Shown piece by piece: positions 8,091 to 15,206 of a stretch of 33,170 nucleotides of DNA (within the stretch, counting starts at the first letter, position 1; each line of letters opens with the position of its first letter). The stretch is taken from positions 1-33,170 of the forward strand of contig CAZIKB010000070.1 in assembly GCA_964539665.1 (NCBI GenBank), in the 5' to 3' direction. This DNA comes from CAZIKB01 sp964539665 (lineage in GTDB: Bacteria; Zhuqueibacterota; Zhuqueibacteria; Oceanimicrobiales; Oceanimicrobiaceae). The translations under genes and the position numbers were made by a program. The notes under the pieces are model-generated. The model searched no databases. It saw nothing but the letters and a program-made list of their open reading frames with translations, and was not told the DNA's origin.

Positions 8091-8105
8091 GCAAGCAGTA
8101 TGCCA
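8091..8105 (-). promoter_or_regulatory. Sigma-54 (-24/-12) promoter of the TPR-radical SAM operon
   Basis: The minus strand reads CTGGCATACTGCTTGCC, an excellent match to YTGGCAC-N5-TTGCW with GG and GC 10 nt apart. The start of transcription would be near 8079. The activator palindromes at 8216-8232, 8281-8297 and 8305-8321 lie about 145, 210 and 234 bp upstream. Confidence 0.85.
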
Positions 8106-8215
8106 GAACAGAAAGTAACATTTTAAAATGATTCTAATAAATTGTAATTTAGATGGTTAGATGAAGAACAAACAGGTTGGGAAGAAGACGCATTAAATTA
8201 AAATAACACAATCAT

Positions 8216-8321
8216 TGTGAACTCACTTCACACTACAATTACGAATTATTTATTTTTATAGTGATGATTTCGTTTTTGGATGTAAAGCAGCTTTACAGAA
8301 AGGCTGTAAAAGAGGTACGAA
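8216..8321. promoter_or_regulatory. Three palindromic activator sites (locus C)
   Basis: TGTGAACTCACTTCACA (8216-8232) is a perfect 6-5-6 repeat. TGTAAAGCAGCTTTACA (8281-8297) is identical to the site at 5689-5705. TGTAAAAGAGGTACGAA (8305-8321) is the weak partner 24 bp further out. All follow TGTRAA-N5-TTYACA to varying degree. The rest of the 483-bp gap 7939-8421 holds the sigma-54 promoter, and no frame longer than a few codons that is convincing. Confidence 0.75.
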
Positions 8322-8421
8322 ACCTTTATAGTAAATCATTGAACAGGATTTAGCATTGTTTAAGAAATCGGATGTAATCCTTTGTATTATCGCGATCAAG
8401 TAGTTTTAAGTCAAATACTAA

Positions 8422-8910
8422 TTATTCTATTCTCTTCGAAAGAGTGCCAATTCTTTCCATATTTGAAACAGGTTCAAGAACCACAGAAATATAGAGTGTA
8501 TCCCTTTGGTTAAGAAAACTCGCTCCTTCCTTTCCTAAGTTAGCCTGAACTTGATCCGGACTAAGTGTATAGATCCCACCAGTAATAAAATCAACAATTA
8601 GCAGTGGGGCAAATAAGATGAGTTCTCCTACTACCAGTCCGCCATTTAGATTTCTAGAAATTTTCATTGAATATGGAAAATAACCTTCCAGCTCAATCTG
8701 CACAGTGTGATGGTCATTTTTATCGAGAACGGCTGTAATCGGGGTATCAAAGAATACTTGATTGTCAATGGTAACAGTAGCCCCTGTGGGAGAACTGTTA
8801 ACTGCCAAATAATGTTGGGAACCATTCATCAAAGTACCGCATCCAGATGAAAATGATAAGATGAATAAAAAAACTAAGGTAGGACTGGATTTGTTGTCCT
8901 TGTGATTCAT
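8422..8910 (-). CDS. PEGA-domain lipoprotein
   Basis: The 162-aa product has a lipoprotein signal (FILSFSSGC; Cys about residue 25, with Ser rather than Leu at -3). Residues about 37-85 form a PEGA domain, a small beta-sandwich found in surface and periplasmic proteins: NSSPTGATVTIDNQ, then DTPITAVL and HTVQIELEGYFPY. A hydrophobic stretch (about 92-110, GLVVGELILFAPLLIVDF) follows, so the C-terminus may be membrane-associated. GAGGAG 7 nt before ATG is a strong Shine-Dalgarno. It is probably anchored in the outer membrane. The neighbour downstream in transcription is the regulatory gap at 7939-8421, so it stands alone or ends a transcript. Confidence 0.82.
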   Translation of the reverse strand: MNHKDNKSSPTLVFLFILSFSSGCGTLMNGSQHYLAVNSSPTGATVTIDNQVFFDTPITAVLDKNDHHTVQIELEGYFPYSMKISRNLNGGLVVGELILFAPLLIVDFITGGIYTLSPDQVQANLGKEGASFLNQRDTLYISVVLEPVSNMERIGTLSKRIE

Positions 8911-8962
8911 TTGCTTCTCCTCTTTATTTATAAAATTTAGACTTCTGCAAAATACAACAAAG

Positions 8963-9053
8963 TGTCATTCGGCAGAGCGAGAAATCTGGTTAACCACTTA
9001 GTATTTTAGCACGAACAGATTTATCATTACACTTCGTTTCGTTCGAAATGACA
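8963..9053. repeat. Palindromic intergenic repeat element
   Basis: The element starts TGTCATTCGG and ends TCGAAATGACA, so the ends are imperfect inverted copies, and a second inner pair (GAGAAATCTG and CAGATTTATC) extends the potential stem. It fills the gap between the two lipoprotein genes. It resembles the dispersed TGTCATT...AATGACA elements found between genes in many bacteria; copy number is not visible in this window. Confidence 0.5.
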
Positions 9054-9062
9054 ATATATTCT

Positions 9063-9557
9063 TTATTTTGCAGAAGAATCAGTGGTTTTATCTACATCTT
9101 TAAACAAATAAGTTTCAGTATTTCCCTTAGCGGCTCCAATCATAGCTCCGACTGCTCCCCCAAATATTCCCCAAATAAATGGGGCCGCCGCCGCTAACGC
9201 ATCATTATTATTATCACCAGAAACACTAGTCGCTATAGCGGTAACGGTGGCTGCAGCGCCCCCTAACAATAGGAAACCTTGCCATGCACCTTTGTTGTGA
9301 TTCCGGACCTCTGCCTTTTGTACATCAGAAAAATGAAAGCAAAGATTGCGATTAAAAAAGTAATCGGAAGCAATAATGGAGTCACCATGAGTATTGATAA
9401 GTTTAGTGCCGATTTTTACATCGTTGTTCAATACCAGGGCAGCCTTTTTGTTCAGGATTAATCCATCATTTTGTGTGATTAAACGTGTGGAAGAACATCC
9501 GATAAATATCCATATCACAACTACCGCAAAAATCAAAGTTACTTTTTCAGTTTTCAT
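9063..9557 (-). CDS. Glycine-zipper lipoprotein
   Basis: The 164-aa product has a lipoprotein signal ending IFIGC (Cys about residue 21). A polar region of about 80 residues is followed by two glycine/alanine-rich hydrophobic stretches: GAWQGFLLLGGAAATVTAIA (about 90-109) and FIWGIFGGAVGAMIGAAKG (about 127-145), the latter a glycine zipper of the kind that lets small envelope proteins pack in membranes. The C-terminal 20 residues are polar. AGTAGG about 9 nt upstream supports the ATG. No specific function is recognised; outer-membrane association is the likely location. Confidence 0.75.
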   Translation of the reverse strand: MKTEKVTLIFAVVVIWIFIGCSSTRLITQNDGLILNKKAALVLNNDVKIGTKLINTHGDSIIASDYFFNRNLCFHFSDVQKAEVRNHNKGAWQGFLLLGGAAATVTAIATSVSGDNNNDALAAAAPFIWGIFGGAVGAMIGAAKGNTETYLFKDVDKTTDSSAK

Positions 9558-9628
9558 TGCAATTTTCCTACTTCAGTTGATTATCAAAAAAAACTTCAAA
9601 ATATATTTATTTAAATATGAGCAAACGA

Positions 9629-12600
9629 CTATTTCATGACAATACATTTTTTCACAGAAATATAATCACCCGATTTAATCCTGTAAAAATACAATCCGGA
9701 CCCAACTCCGCTTGCGCGCCAAATAACCGAGTGGTAACCTGCTTTCTTATGCTCATCAAGCAGTGTTTCCACCAATTGACCAGCAACATTGAATACGGAT
9801 ATATTCACGTTGCCAGGTTGTGGTAGTTGGTAAGAAATGGTTGTACTTGGATTGAACGGATTGGGGTAATTCTGATGAAGTTTATATTCTGTTGGAATAC
9901 TCTCATCTTCTAACTGGTCAACTGCGGTTGGTATGAATCGATACAGTTCGTCCATCTCTTCTGTAGTTAATGCTCGGTCATAAACTCGTACATCGTCAAT
10001 AGAGCCGTTGAAATCGTTCTGTGAGTTTCCAAAGCCCGTACCAAGAACAGGATTTGAAGAATAATCCTGTCGACCGATGCGTATGGCCGGATATGTCAAT
10101 GAACCCGATTGTTTACCGTTCAGATAGACTCTGATGCTTTGTCCATCATAAGTAAAGGCAGCATGTGACCATGTGTTCAGACTGGCTTTGGCCGCACTGC
10201 CCACTCTATTTTCATCGCCGTTTTCATTGAAAATGTTTCCGAACAAACTTCCATCCTCTAAAAGGAACATACGCCAGAAGCGGTCGCGCATCATCACGCC
10301 GGTTTCAGAAGCAAAAGATTTGGGATATATCCATGCCGAAACCGTGATTTCTCTATCGATGGATGTGAAAGCCTCTGACTCAGGGAGGATGATAGAATCG
10401 TCATTACCGTCGAAAGCGTAGGCTTGATTTTCATTATCGAAACGATCCTGGGTCAGAGTCACATCGCCACTCAATGTACCATCACTGGCGCCCGCCGAAT
10501 CTTCCGCACTGCCATTGAAGGGATAGAATGCAACCAGGCGGTCTGCGATATTAACTCCGGCAACACGAAATCGGTAAACAAATGACCAGAAGCTTGTGTG
10601 TGATTGGTTAGTAGCACGGACACGCCAGAAATAGGTTGTGCCGGCCTCAAGGGTTCCTGGGGTGTATTCATTTTGTGAAATATCAGAAACATCAAGCAAT
10701 ACCTGTTTGAAAGTATCATCAACTGCAATTTGTACCTGGTAGCCGGTTGCTCCCTCTACGGCCTGCCAACGGAGAACAAGATTCTGCGGAGTAATTGTTG
10801 CTCTGTTCGCTGGCTCGCTGATTTCAGGTGTGGTTAAATATACAGGCTGTAAAGTAATAACATATCGATTGACTTTTTTACTATTATAATATCTGTTCCA
10901 ATTGAACTTTATATTTTGACTGTCAACGTGTACGGCTACTTCAAAAATAGTACTATCAGTGAAGCCGTAACAGTGTAGATCAGTGCCACCATCCAACGAT
11001 TGCCTGTCCAGGTTAATTGGCGTATCGCCACCCAAAGGTTGCCAGATCCTGATGCTGTCGTCACTAAAAAAGCGCTCAACTATCAGGTAATGGTCGCCGC
11101 TAGTCAATGTATCGCCGTTATAGGTGTTGAATATGCCTGCTGTCAGGCTGCCATCATTGCTGGTTACCAATGAGCCGTTCGGGGGAAGTATATGAGAATT
11201 GATCGAATATGATGATGTTTCATTCCAGTTTGTGGTCACTGTAACAGATGGAAAGATACTTTGAGAAATATTGTTTTGTATCTCTGTATAGTCAGTCATC
11301 AGCTCTCCAGCGTAACGGCTTACTACATATTTTTGAAATTGAGCTACAATATCTAGCCATATTGGATAAAAAGTATCAATATCGTTTTCAACTAAATAGT
11401 TTAGCATAAATCCAAAAGAAAGATTCCAACTTAGAATATATAGATTAGTTGTCATGGTTTCACCGAAATTATTACCTTGATAGAATAATGTCTTGTCGCT
11501 TGCCATCAGGGAAATAAATGGATAATTGTTCCAATTGTCATCTCCCCAATAAGACGATGTTGAACCTATCTCTTTATGTAGTAATGTACTTCCGAAAAAG
11601 AAGCTTTCCGTTTCGAGTAAGCGATCAAATCCTGTCTCTGTTCCCAAGCCAATATTCGTATGTTTTTTTGTATGTTCAAACCATCCTTGCAGATAAGATA
11701 ACGGTGAATTTGCACTTGGATTGAAATCTAAAAAACCTGCCCGCGCACCAATTTGATCTTCATATATAAAGTCACTCGGTACATCTATTGTCATTTCATT
11801 CATTAGTCGGTCAAGTCGGCTGATAACAAAAGGATGCTGAGGCGAAACAACGATGCCATCGCTATCACCGTACTCTTCAATTTTTGGCTGTCCATTTTTC
11901 TCTATGACTGCAATATCATTTATAGTTAAAGGTGGTAATTCATTTTGTACGGTAGGGGAGTCATCATCCCACCAGGTTGGATTTATATAGGGCATAACCA
12001 TAATTCCTCTTGCTTGAGCTCTTTCAAACAATGCTTTAAGTTCTTCAGTAGTCCCATACTGTGGATCCGGGGGTAGAAAATCGGGATAGTTATGGTCGAA
12101 TCCTCCGGGATAATAAGATGATGGATTAATAATCGCTGGAGAAGGCAGCAATACTAAAGTATTGTCAAATTCTGTAAATTTAGTCTCAAAATCTACACTA
12201 AGAAAAGGTGAACGTATTACACGTTCAAAATTATTACCAAGTTTCTGTTTAACTGAGAGATATTGATCAAAATGGTTGTCTGTGCGGAATTGTTCAATTG
12301 CTGTTTTATATGATTGACCAACGAGGATGCGAAAAGTTGGGCTTGCCCATTCCTGACCATCAAGAAGATAGGTGGGATATACATGCCATGAATGAGTACT
12401 ATTGGGAATGTATTCGTCATCATGAACAAAACCAATTTCCACTTTCGGGATTGGTTGGTCAGTATCATAAATAGAATAGGCTGAAAAATTGCCGTTTTGC
12501 AGTTTGATGGAAACAAAATCAGCAAAAACGCCGGGCCAACCAGGATAGCTGGTTGTGTAAGATCTATTTTCATTAAAAAACGAGCTTTCCAGGATGACTC

Positions 12601-13165
12601 CGGGAATAATGGGTAAGAGCGCTTCCTCTATATTATTTTCCTGGAAAACCAAACTAGAAGGGAAAAGGACATATTCAAGAGGCACACCAAACTCATGGCT
12701 GATGGTAATAATAAGATCGAAAAAATAGCTCTCATCAGGCTTGATTTCAACTAAAGCGGCCATTTTTGAAGGACTCGAAGGACCGGGCGTGTAGGTCAGG
12801 TTCAAGGTTTTGCTCGAATTATTCCAGATATAAGAAAATGTGTCCTCACCCGATAGACCGTAATCCTTACCTCCCACAAAAGTCCAATTAGAATCTGAAA
12901 ATATCACCCTCCAGAGATGTTCAAAACGCGAGCCTTCTGTTACATTCTCTCCCGTGCTTTTGTCAATAATATAAGCGATTGAGCCATTGCTTTTTCGGAG
13001 CCCGATTTCATAATGCGAAGCGTTCCCGAGTTTCATTACCTGGGAATCAGAATCATCAAAATAGATTGATTGGGCAAAAGTGACATTGTACAATCCAGTT
13101 AATGTAAGTCCAATTACAATTGAACAGAATATTTTAAGAGCCAACATATTAATACTTTTGTTCAT
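9629..13165 (-). CDS. Large secreted glycosidase-like TIM-barrel protein (DUF6259-like) with Fn3, LamG and T9SS domains
   Basis: The 1178-aa product has a Sec signal peptide (1-32, NVTFAQ). Residues about 33-320 look like an all-beta sugar-binding or mutarotase-type domain. Residues about 340-690 look like a TIM barrel resembling DUF6259 glycosidase-like proteins (GIMVMPYINPTWWDDDSPT, DFIYEDQIGARAG, TNIGLGTETGFDR). Then follow a beta region, a fibronectin-III-like domain at about 795-880 (VLRWQAVEGATGYQVQIA), a LamG jelly-roll at about 885-1085 (LVAFYPFNGSAEDSAG), and a T9SS type A sorting domain (NYPNPFNP). Candidate acid residues in the barrel are Asp and Glu of YEDQ and Glu of GTETG; I cannot assign them. 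AGGAGG 7 nt upstream sets the start. Polysaccharide breakdown or binding outside the cell is inferred. The 5' part is duplicated at 18051-18371. Confidence 0.82.
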   Translation of the reverse strand: MNKSINMLALKIFCSIVIGLTLTGLYNVTFAQSIYFDDSDSQVMKLGNASHYEIGLRKSNGSIAYIIDKSTGENVTEGSRFEHLWRVIFSDSNWTFVGGKDYGLSGEDTFSYIWNNSSKTLNLTYTPGPSSPSKMAALVEIKPDESYFFDLIITISHEFGVPLEYVLFPSSLVFQENNIEEALLPIIPGVILESSFFNENRSYTTSYPGWPGVFADFVSIKLQNGNFSAYSIYDTDQPIPKVEIGFVHDDEYIPNSTHSWHVYPTYLLDGQEWASPTFRILVGQSYKTAIEQFRTDNHFDQYLSVKQKLGNNFERVIRSPFLSVDFETKFTEFDNTLVLLPSPAIINPSSYYPGGFDHNYPDFLPPDPQYGTTEELKALFERAQARGIMVMPYINPTWWDDDSPTVQNELPPLTINDIAVIEKNGQPKIEEYGDSDGIVVSPQHPFVISRLDRLMNEMTIDVPSDFIYEDQIGARAGFLDFNPSANSPLSYLQGWFEHTKKHTNIGLGTETGFDRLLETESFFFGSTLLHKEIGSTSSYWGDDNWNNYPFISLMASDKTLFYQGNNFGETMTTNLYILSWNLSFGFMLNYLVENDIDTFYPIWLDIVAQFQKYVVSRYAGELMTDYTEIQNNISQSIFPSVTVTTNWNETSSYSINSHILPPNGSLVTSNDGSLTAGIFNTYNGDTLTSGDHYLIVERFFSDDSIRIWQPLGGDTPINLDRQSLDGGTDLHCYGFTDSTIFEVAVHVDSQNIKFNWNRYYNSKKVNRYVITLQPVYLTTPEISEPANRATITPQNLVLRWQAVEGATGYQVQIAVDDTFKQVLLDVSDISQNEYTPGTLEAGTTYFWRVRATNQSHTSFWSFVYRFRVAGVNIADRLVAFYPFNGSAEDSAGASDGTLSGDVTLTQDRFDNENQAYAFDGNDDSIILPESEAFTSIDREITVSAWIYPKSFASETGVMMRDRFWRMFLLEDGSLFGNIFNENGDENRVGSAAKASLNTWSHAAFTYDGQSIRVYLNGKQSGSLTYPAIRIGRQDYSSNPVLGTGFGNSQNDFNGSIDDVRVYDRALTTEEMDELYRFIPTAVDQLEDESIPTEYKLHQNYPNPFNPSTTISYQLPQPGNVNISVFNVAGQLVETLLDEHKKAGYHSVIWRASGVGSGLYFYRIKSGDYISVKKCIVMK
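12743..13063 (-). repeat. Donor-side copy of a 321-bp near-identical duplication
   Basis: This stretch, encoding roughly residues 35-141 of the large TIM-barrel protein, matches 18051-18371 in the same orientation with two mismatches (GG here, AA there, just after AACTAAAGC). Sequence outside both ends diverges at once on the left and drops to loose similarity on the right. Confidence 0.9.
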
Positions 13166-13269
13166 GCCTCATCCTCCTGTTTTGTGAAGAGTACCTACTT
13201 CATGACAAAGATATTCAACAGCGTTTCGATTATTTGCCAACACTATTGTGCAAATGCGCCCATTAAACC

Positions 13270-13953
13270 TCAGGTCTCCTTTTCAACCGTCTTGTCAATC
13301 ATATACAACATAACAAAATAGACCAACAACTCTGATTTTAATTCATCTGATAAGTTCGACGTTAGCAACGCCTGACCTTTGTTATTTGAAAAACCCTTGA
13401 GCTCAAATAAAGCAATGTATTCTTCCTCAAATTTAAATGCCCATTGGTCGTTCAAATATTCAACCTTAAATTTGTTATCATACACTGACAACCTGGCCAG
13501 ATCTGTTTCGGGTCCAATAAACCTTGAGTTGAATGAAAGCTTGCCGATCTCGTCTTTATCTGAAAACACTTTCAACTTAATCCAACGGTCGCTAAAAATG
13601 GAGGCCGAATTTTTACCTTTAACCTGATAGAATTTTGTATTTTTTTTGTTAACAATATAAAGATGTAACCTGGTCGACATGTTAGAAATTATACCAATTT
13701 CGAAACCTGTTGTTTTTGACAGGTCAACGGCTTCAAAACCAGTCGTGTCATTTGCGGCGTCAATAAACGTGAACTTAATAGGTTTTTTTTCGGGAAGCCA
13801 TGTTGGTTTTTTTATTTTGAAGGAATATTTGTCTACGTTTGCTTCAAATTCCGGATTGTCCTTCAAGATGGTTTCTTTCATCCCTGCACAGGATGTGAGG
13901 CAAACTGCGATGAGCAGCAAGAGCAGATCAAAAATTTTCTTTTCCTTTTGCAT
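13270..13953 (-). CDS. Lipoprotein of unknown function
   Basis: The start is taken at the ATG at 13953 (product about 227 aa) because GGGAGG lies 7 nt upstream and the product then begins with a normal lipoprotein signal, MQKEKKIFDLLLLLIAVCLTSC. A longer reading to 14037 would overlap the preceding gene and put 28 non-signal residues in front. The mature part is rich in beta-strands and Lys/Asp, with no recognised domain; the pattern FKFEEEYIALFELKGFSN near the C-terminus is not a family signature known to me. It follows the beta-barrel-like gene by 19 bp and is probably translated from the same message. Envelope location is likely. Confidence 0.72.
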   Translation of the reverse strand: MQKEKKIFDLLLLLIAVCLTSCAGMKETILKDNPEFEANVDKYSFKIKKPTWLPEKKPIKFTFIDAANDTTGFEAVDLSKTTGFEIGIISNMSTRLHLYIVNKKNTKFYQVKGKNSASIFSDRWIKLKVFSDKDEIGKLSFNSRFIGPETDLARLSVYDNKFKVEYLNDQWAFKFEEEYIALFELKGFSNNKGQALLTSNLSDELKSELLVYFVMLYMIDKTVEKET

Positions 13954-13972
13954 GACAGAACCTCCCCTATAA

Positions 13973-14614
13973 TTAATCATAGTATGCATAGACCAAATTG
14001 ACGCCAAACGAATAGCCGAAATCGCTGCCCTCACCAAAAATATCCTTATCCAAATGAGTAAAGTATCTATAACTCAAATTCGATCCCAGTGTCCAATTCT
14101 TTGTTAACAGTACTTTAACATTTATCCCCACCCCACTACTTTCCACTGCAAACCAGCCTGAACTTGCAGCATCCCCAATTTCACCACCACGAACATTGAT
14201 GGTTGGTGATATTATGACCTTATCGTTTGCATAAATATTAAAGTGCAGATCTTCAAATAATAATATATATGGAATCTCTTTTAAAGGTACAAAATCAATT
14301 ATAAGAAGGGGAACCAGTAGAAGCGTCCCTGCGATAGGTATATGGAAATAATAATGGTTATCCGAGCCTTTACCATAATACAATGAACCGGAGTAACTGA
14401 CATGTTTACCGAAAAAAACCTCACATGTAAGCCCAAGATACTTGAAATCCAGGTGCCCTGGTATTTTCCGATATTGAGTTGAACCGCCAAATATCCCTGT
14501 TATGATTTGCGGTTTTCCCACATCCGATTCTTCCTGTGCAAACGATTTTTCATTTTTTAAGAGAAGAAGAGTGACAAGTGAAAAGTAAATGGCCAAAGAT
14601 TTATAATTTTTCAT
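13973..14614 (-). CDS. Outer-membrane beta-barrel-like protein
   Basis: The 213-aa product has a signal peptide (1-26, ending SFAQ) and then alternating amphipathic strands with aromatic residues, ending in a run of paired strands (LLTKNWTLGSNLSYRYFTHL, then FGYSFGVNLVYAYYD) typical of small beta-barrels. A hydrophobic insert at about 95-112 (GTLLLVPLLIIDFVPL) is unusual for a barrel. GGAGAAG 5 nt before ATG supports the start. It sits between two lipoprotein genes spaced 19 and 27 bp away, which suggests one operon of envelope proteins. The last 50 residues have a decayed copy at 17364-17520. Confidence 0.7.
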   Translation of the reverse strand: MKNYKSLAIYFSLVTLLLLKNEKSFAQEESDVGKPQIITGIFGGSTQYRKIPGHLDFKYLGLTCEVFFGKHVSYSGSLYYGKGSDNHYYFHIPIAGTLLLVPLLIIDFVPLKEIPYILLFEDLHFNIYANDKVIISPTINVRGGEIGDAASSGWFAVESSGVGINVKVLLTKNWTLGSNLSYRYFTHLDKDIFGEGSDFGYSFGVNLVYAYYD

Positions 14615-14641
14615 TTTAACTTCTCCATTTCTATATTCAGG

Positions 14642-15097
14642 CTAATTATTAACAGTATTGATATTCTCTTTGAAAACAATTGCCTTCGCTATAACTCGTT
14701 TGGCCAATCGGACGCCTACACCCAGTAAATTTCCCTCAGTTGGAACAATTTCGTGATCTGAATCAATCTCAATATCAATAAGGGCATCTGCCCCACGTTT
14801 CCTCGCTTCATTTTTCAAGCGATTGATTAGCTTCGAATCAGAAATTTTATGTGAAAATAGTACGCCTGATTCATCTTCAAAAATCACCGTCCCTATTACT
14901 TCATATTCTTTTTCCGGCTGCATGTCATCTAAAAAAACCAATATATCATACTTGTCTGGCTTTGGTGGGTAATTTTTGTGGCTAACTTTCAGGAAGTGTG
15001 CCTGAGGACCACATCCAAAAACCAGAAATAAGAGCAATACAAATAACTTGTTCCTCATAACCTTGCTCGTGATGTTTGTGATAATACTTGTAGACAT
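14642..15097 (-). CDS. Lipoprotein with YbjQ-like fold signature
   Basis: AGGAGG 6 nt before the ATG at 15097 selects this start rather than an ATG at 15115, which overlaps the Shine-Dalgarno. The product is about 151 aa with a lipoprotein signal (RNKLFVLLLFLVFGC). The mature part begins with a variable segment, then EYEVIGTVIFED and LKNEARKRGADALIDIEIDS, a pattern seen in small YbjQ/DUF4156-like domains where a conserved helix precedes a strand ending in alternating acidic residues. The assignment is by pattern only. It is the first gene of a probable three-gene envelope unit with the genes at 14614 and 13953. Confidence 0.7.
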   Translation of the reverse strand: MSTSIITNITSKVMRNKLFVLLLFLVFGCGPQAHFLKVSHKNYPPKPDKYDILVFLDDMQPEKEYEVIGTVIFEDESGVLFSHKISDSKLINRLKNEARKRGADALIDIEIDSDHEIVPTEGNLLGVGVRLAKRVIAKAIVFKENINTVNN

Positions 15098-15206
15098 TTG
15101 AATCCTCCTGGTCATTTTTTTGAATTTCTAACCTTTTGCAATTTGGGAATTTTGGTTACATGTCTGGACAAAGGAACCATTTCTTTATCCTTTAATTGGC
15201 TCAAGG

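Noticed and set aside
8145..8200. Peptide-like plus-strand frame reading WLDEEQTGWEEDALN
   Set aside because: Seventeen codons, no start or ribosome-binding site; could be a remnant but cannot be supported.
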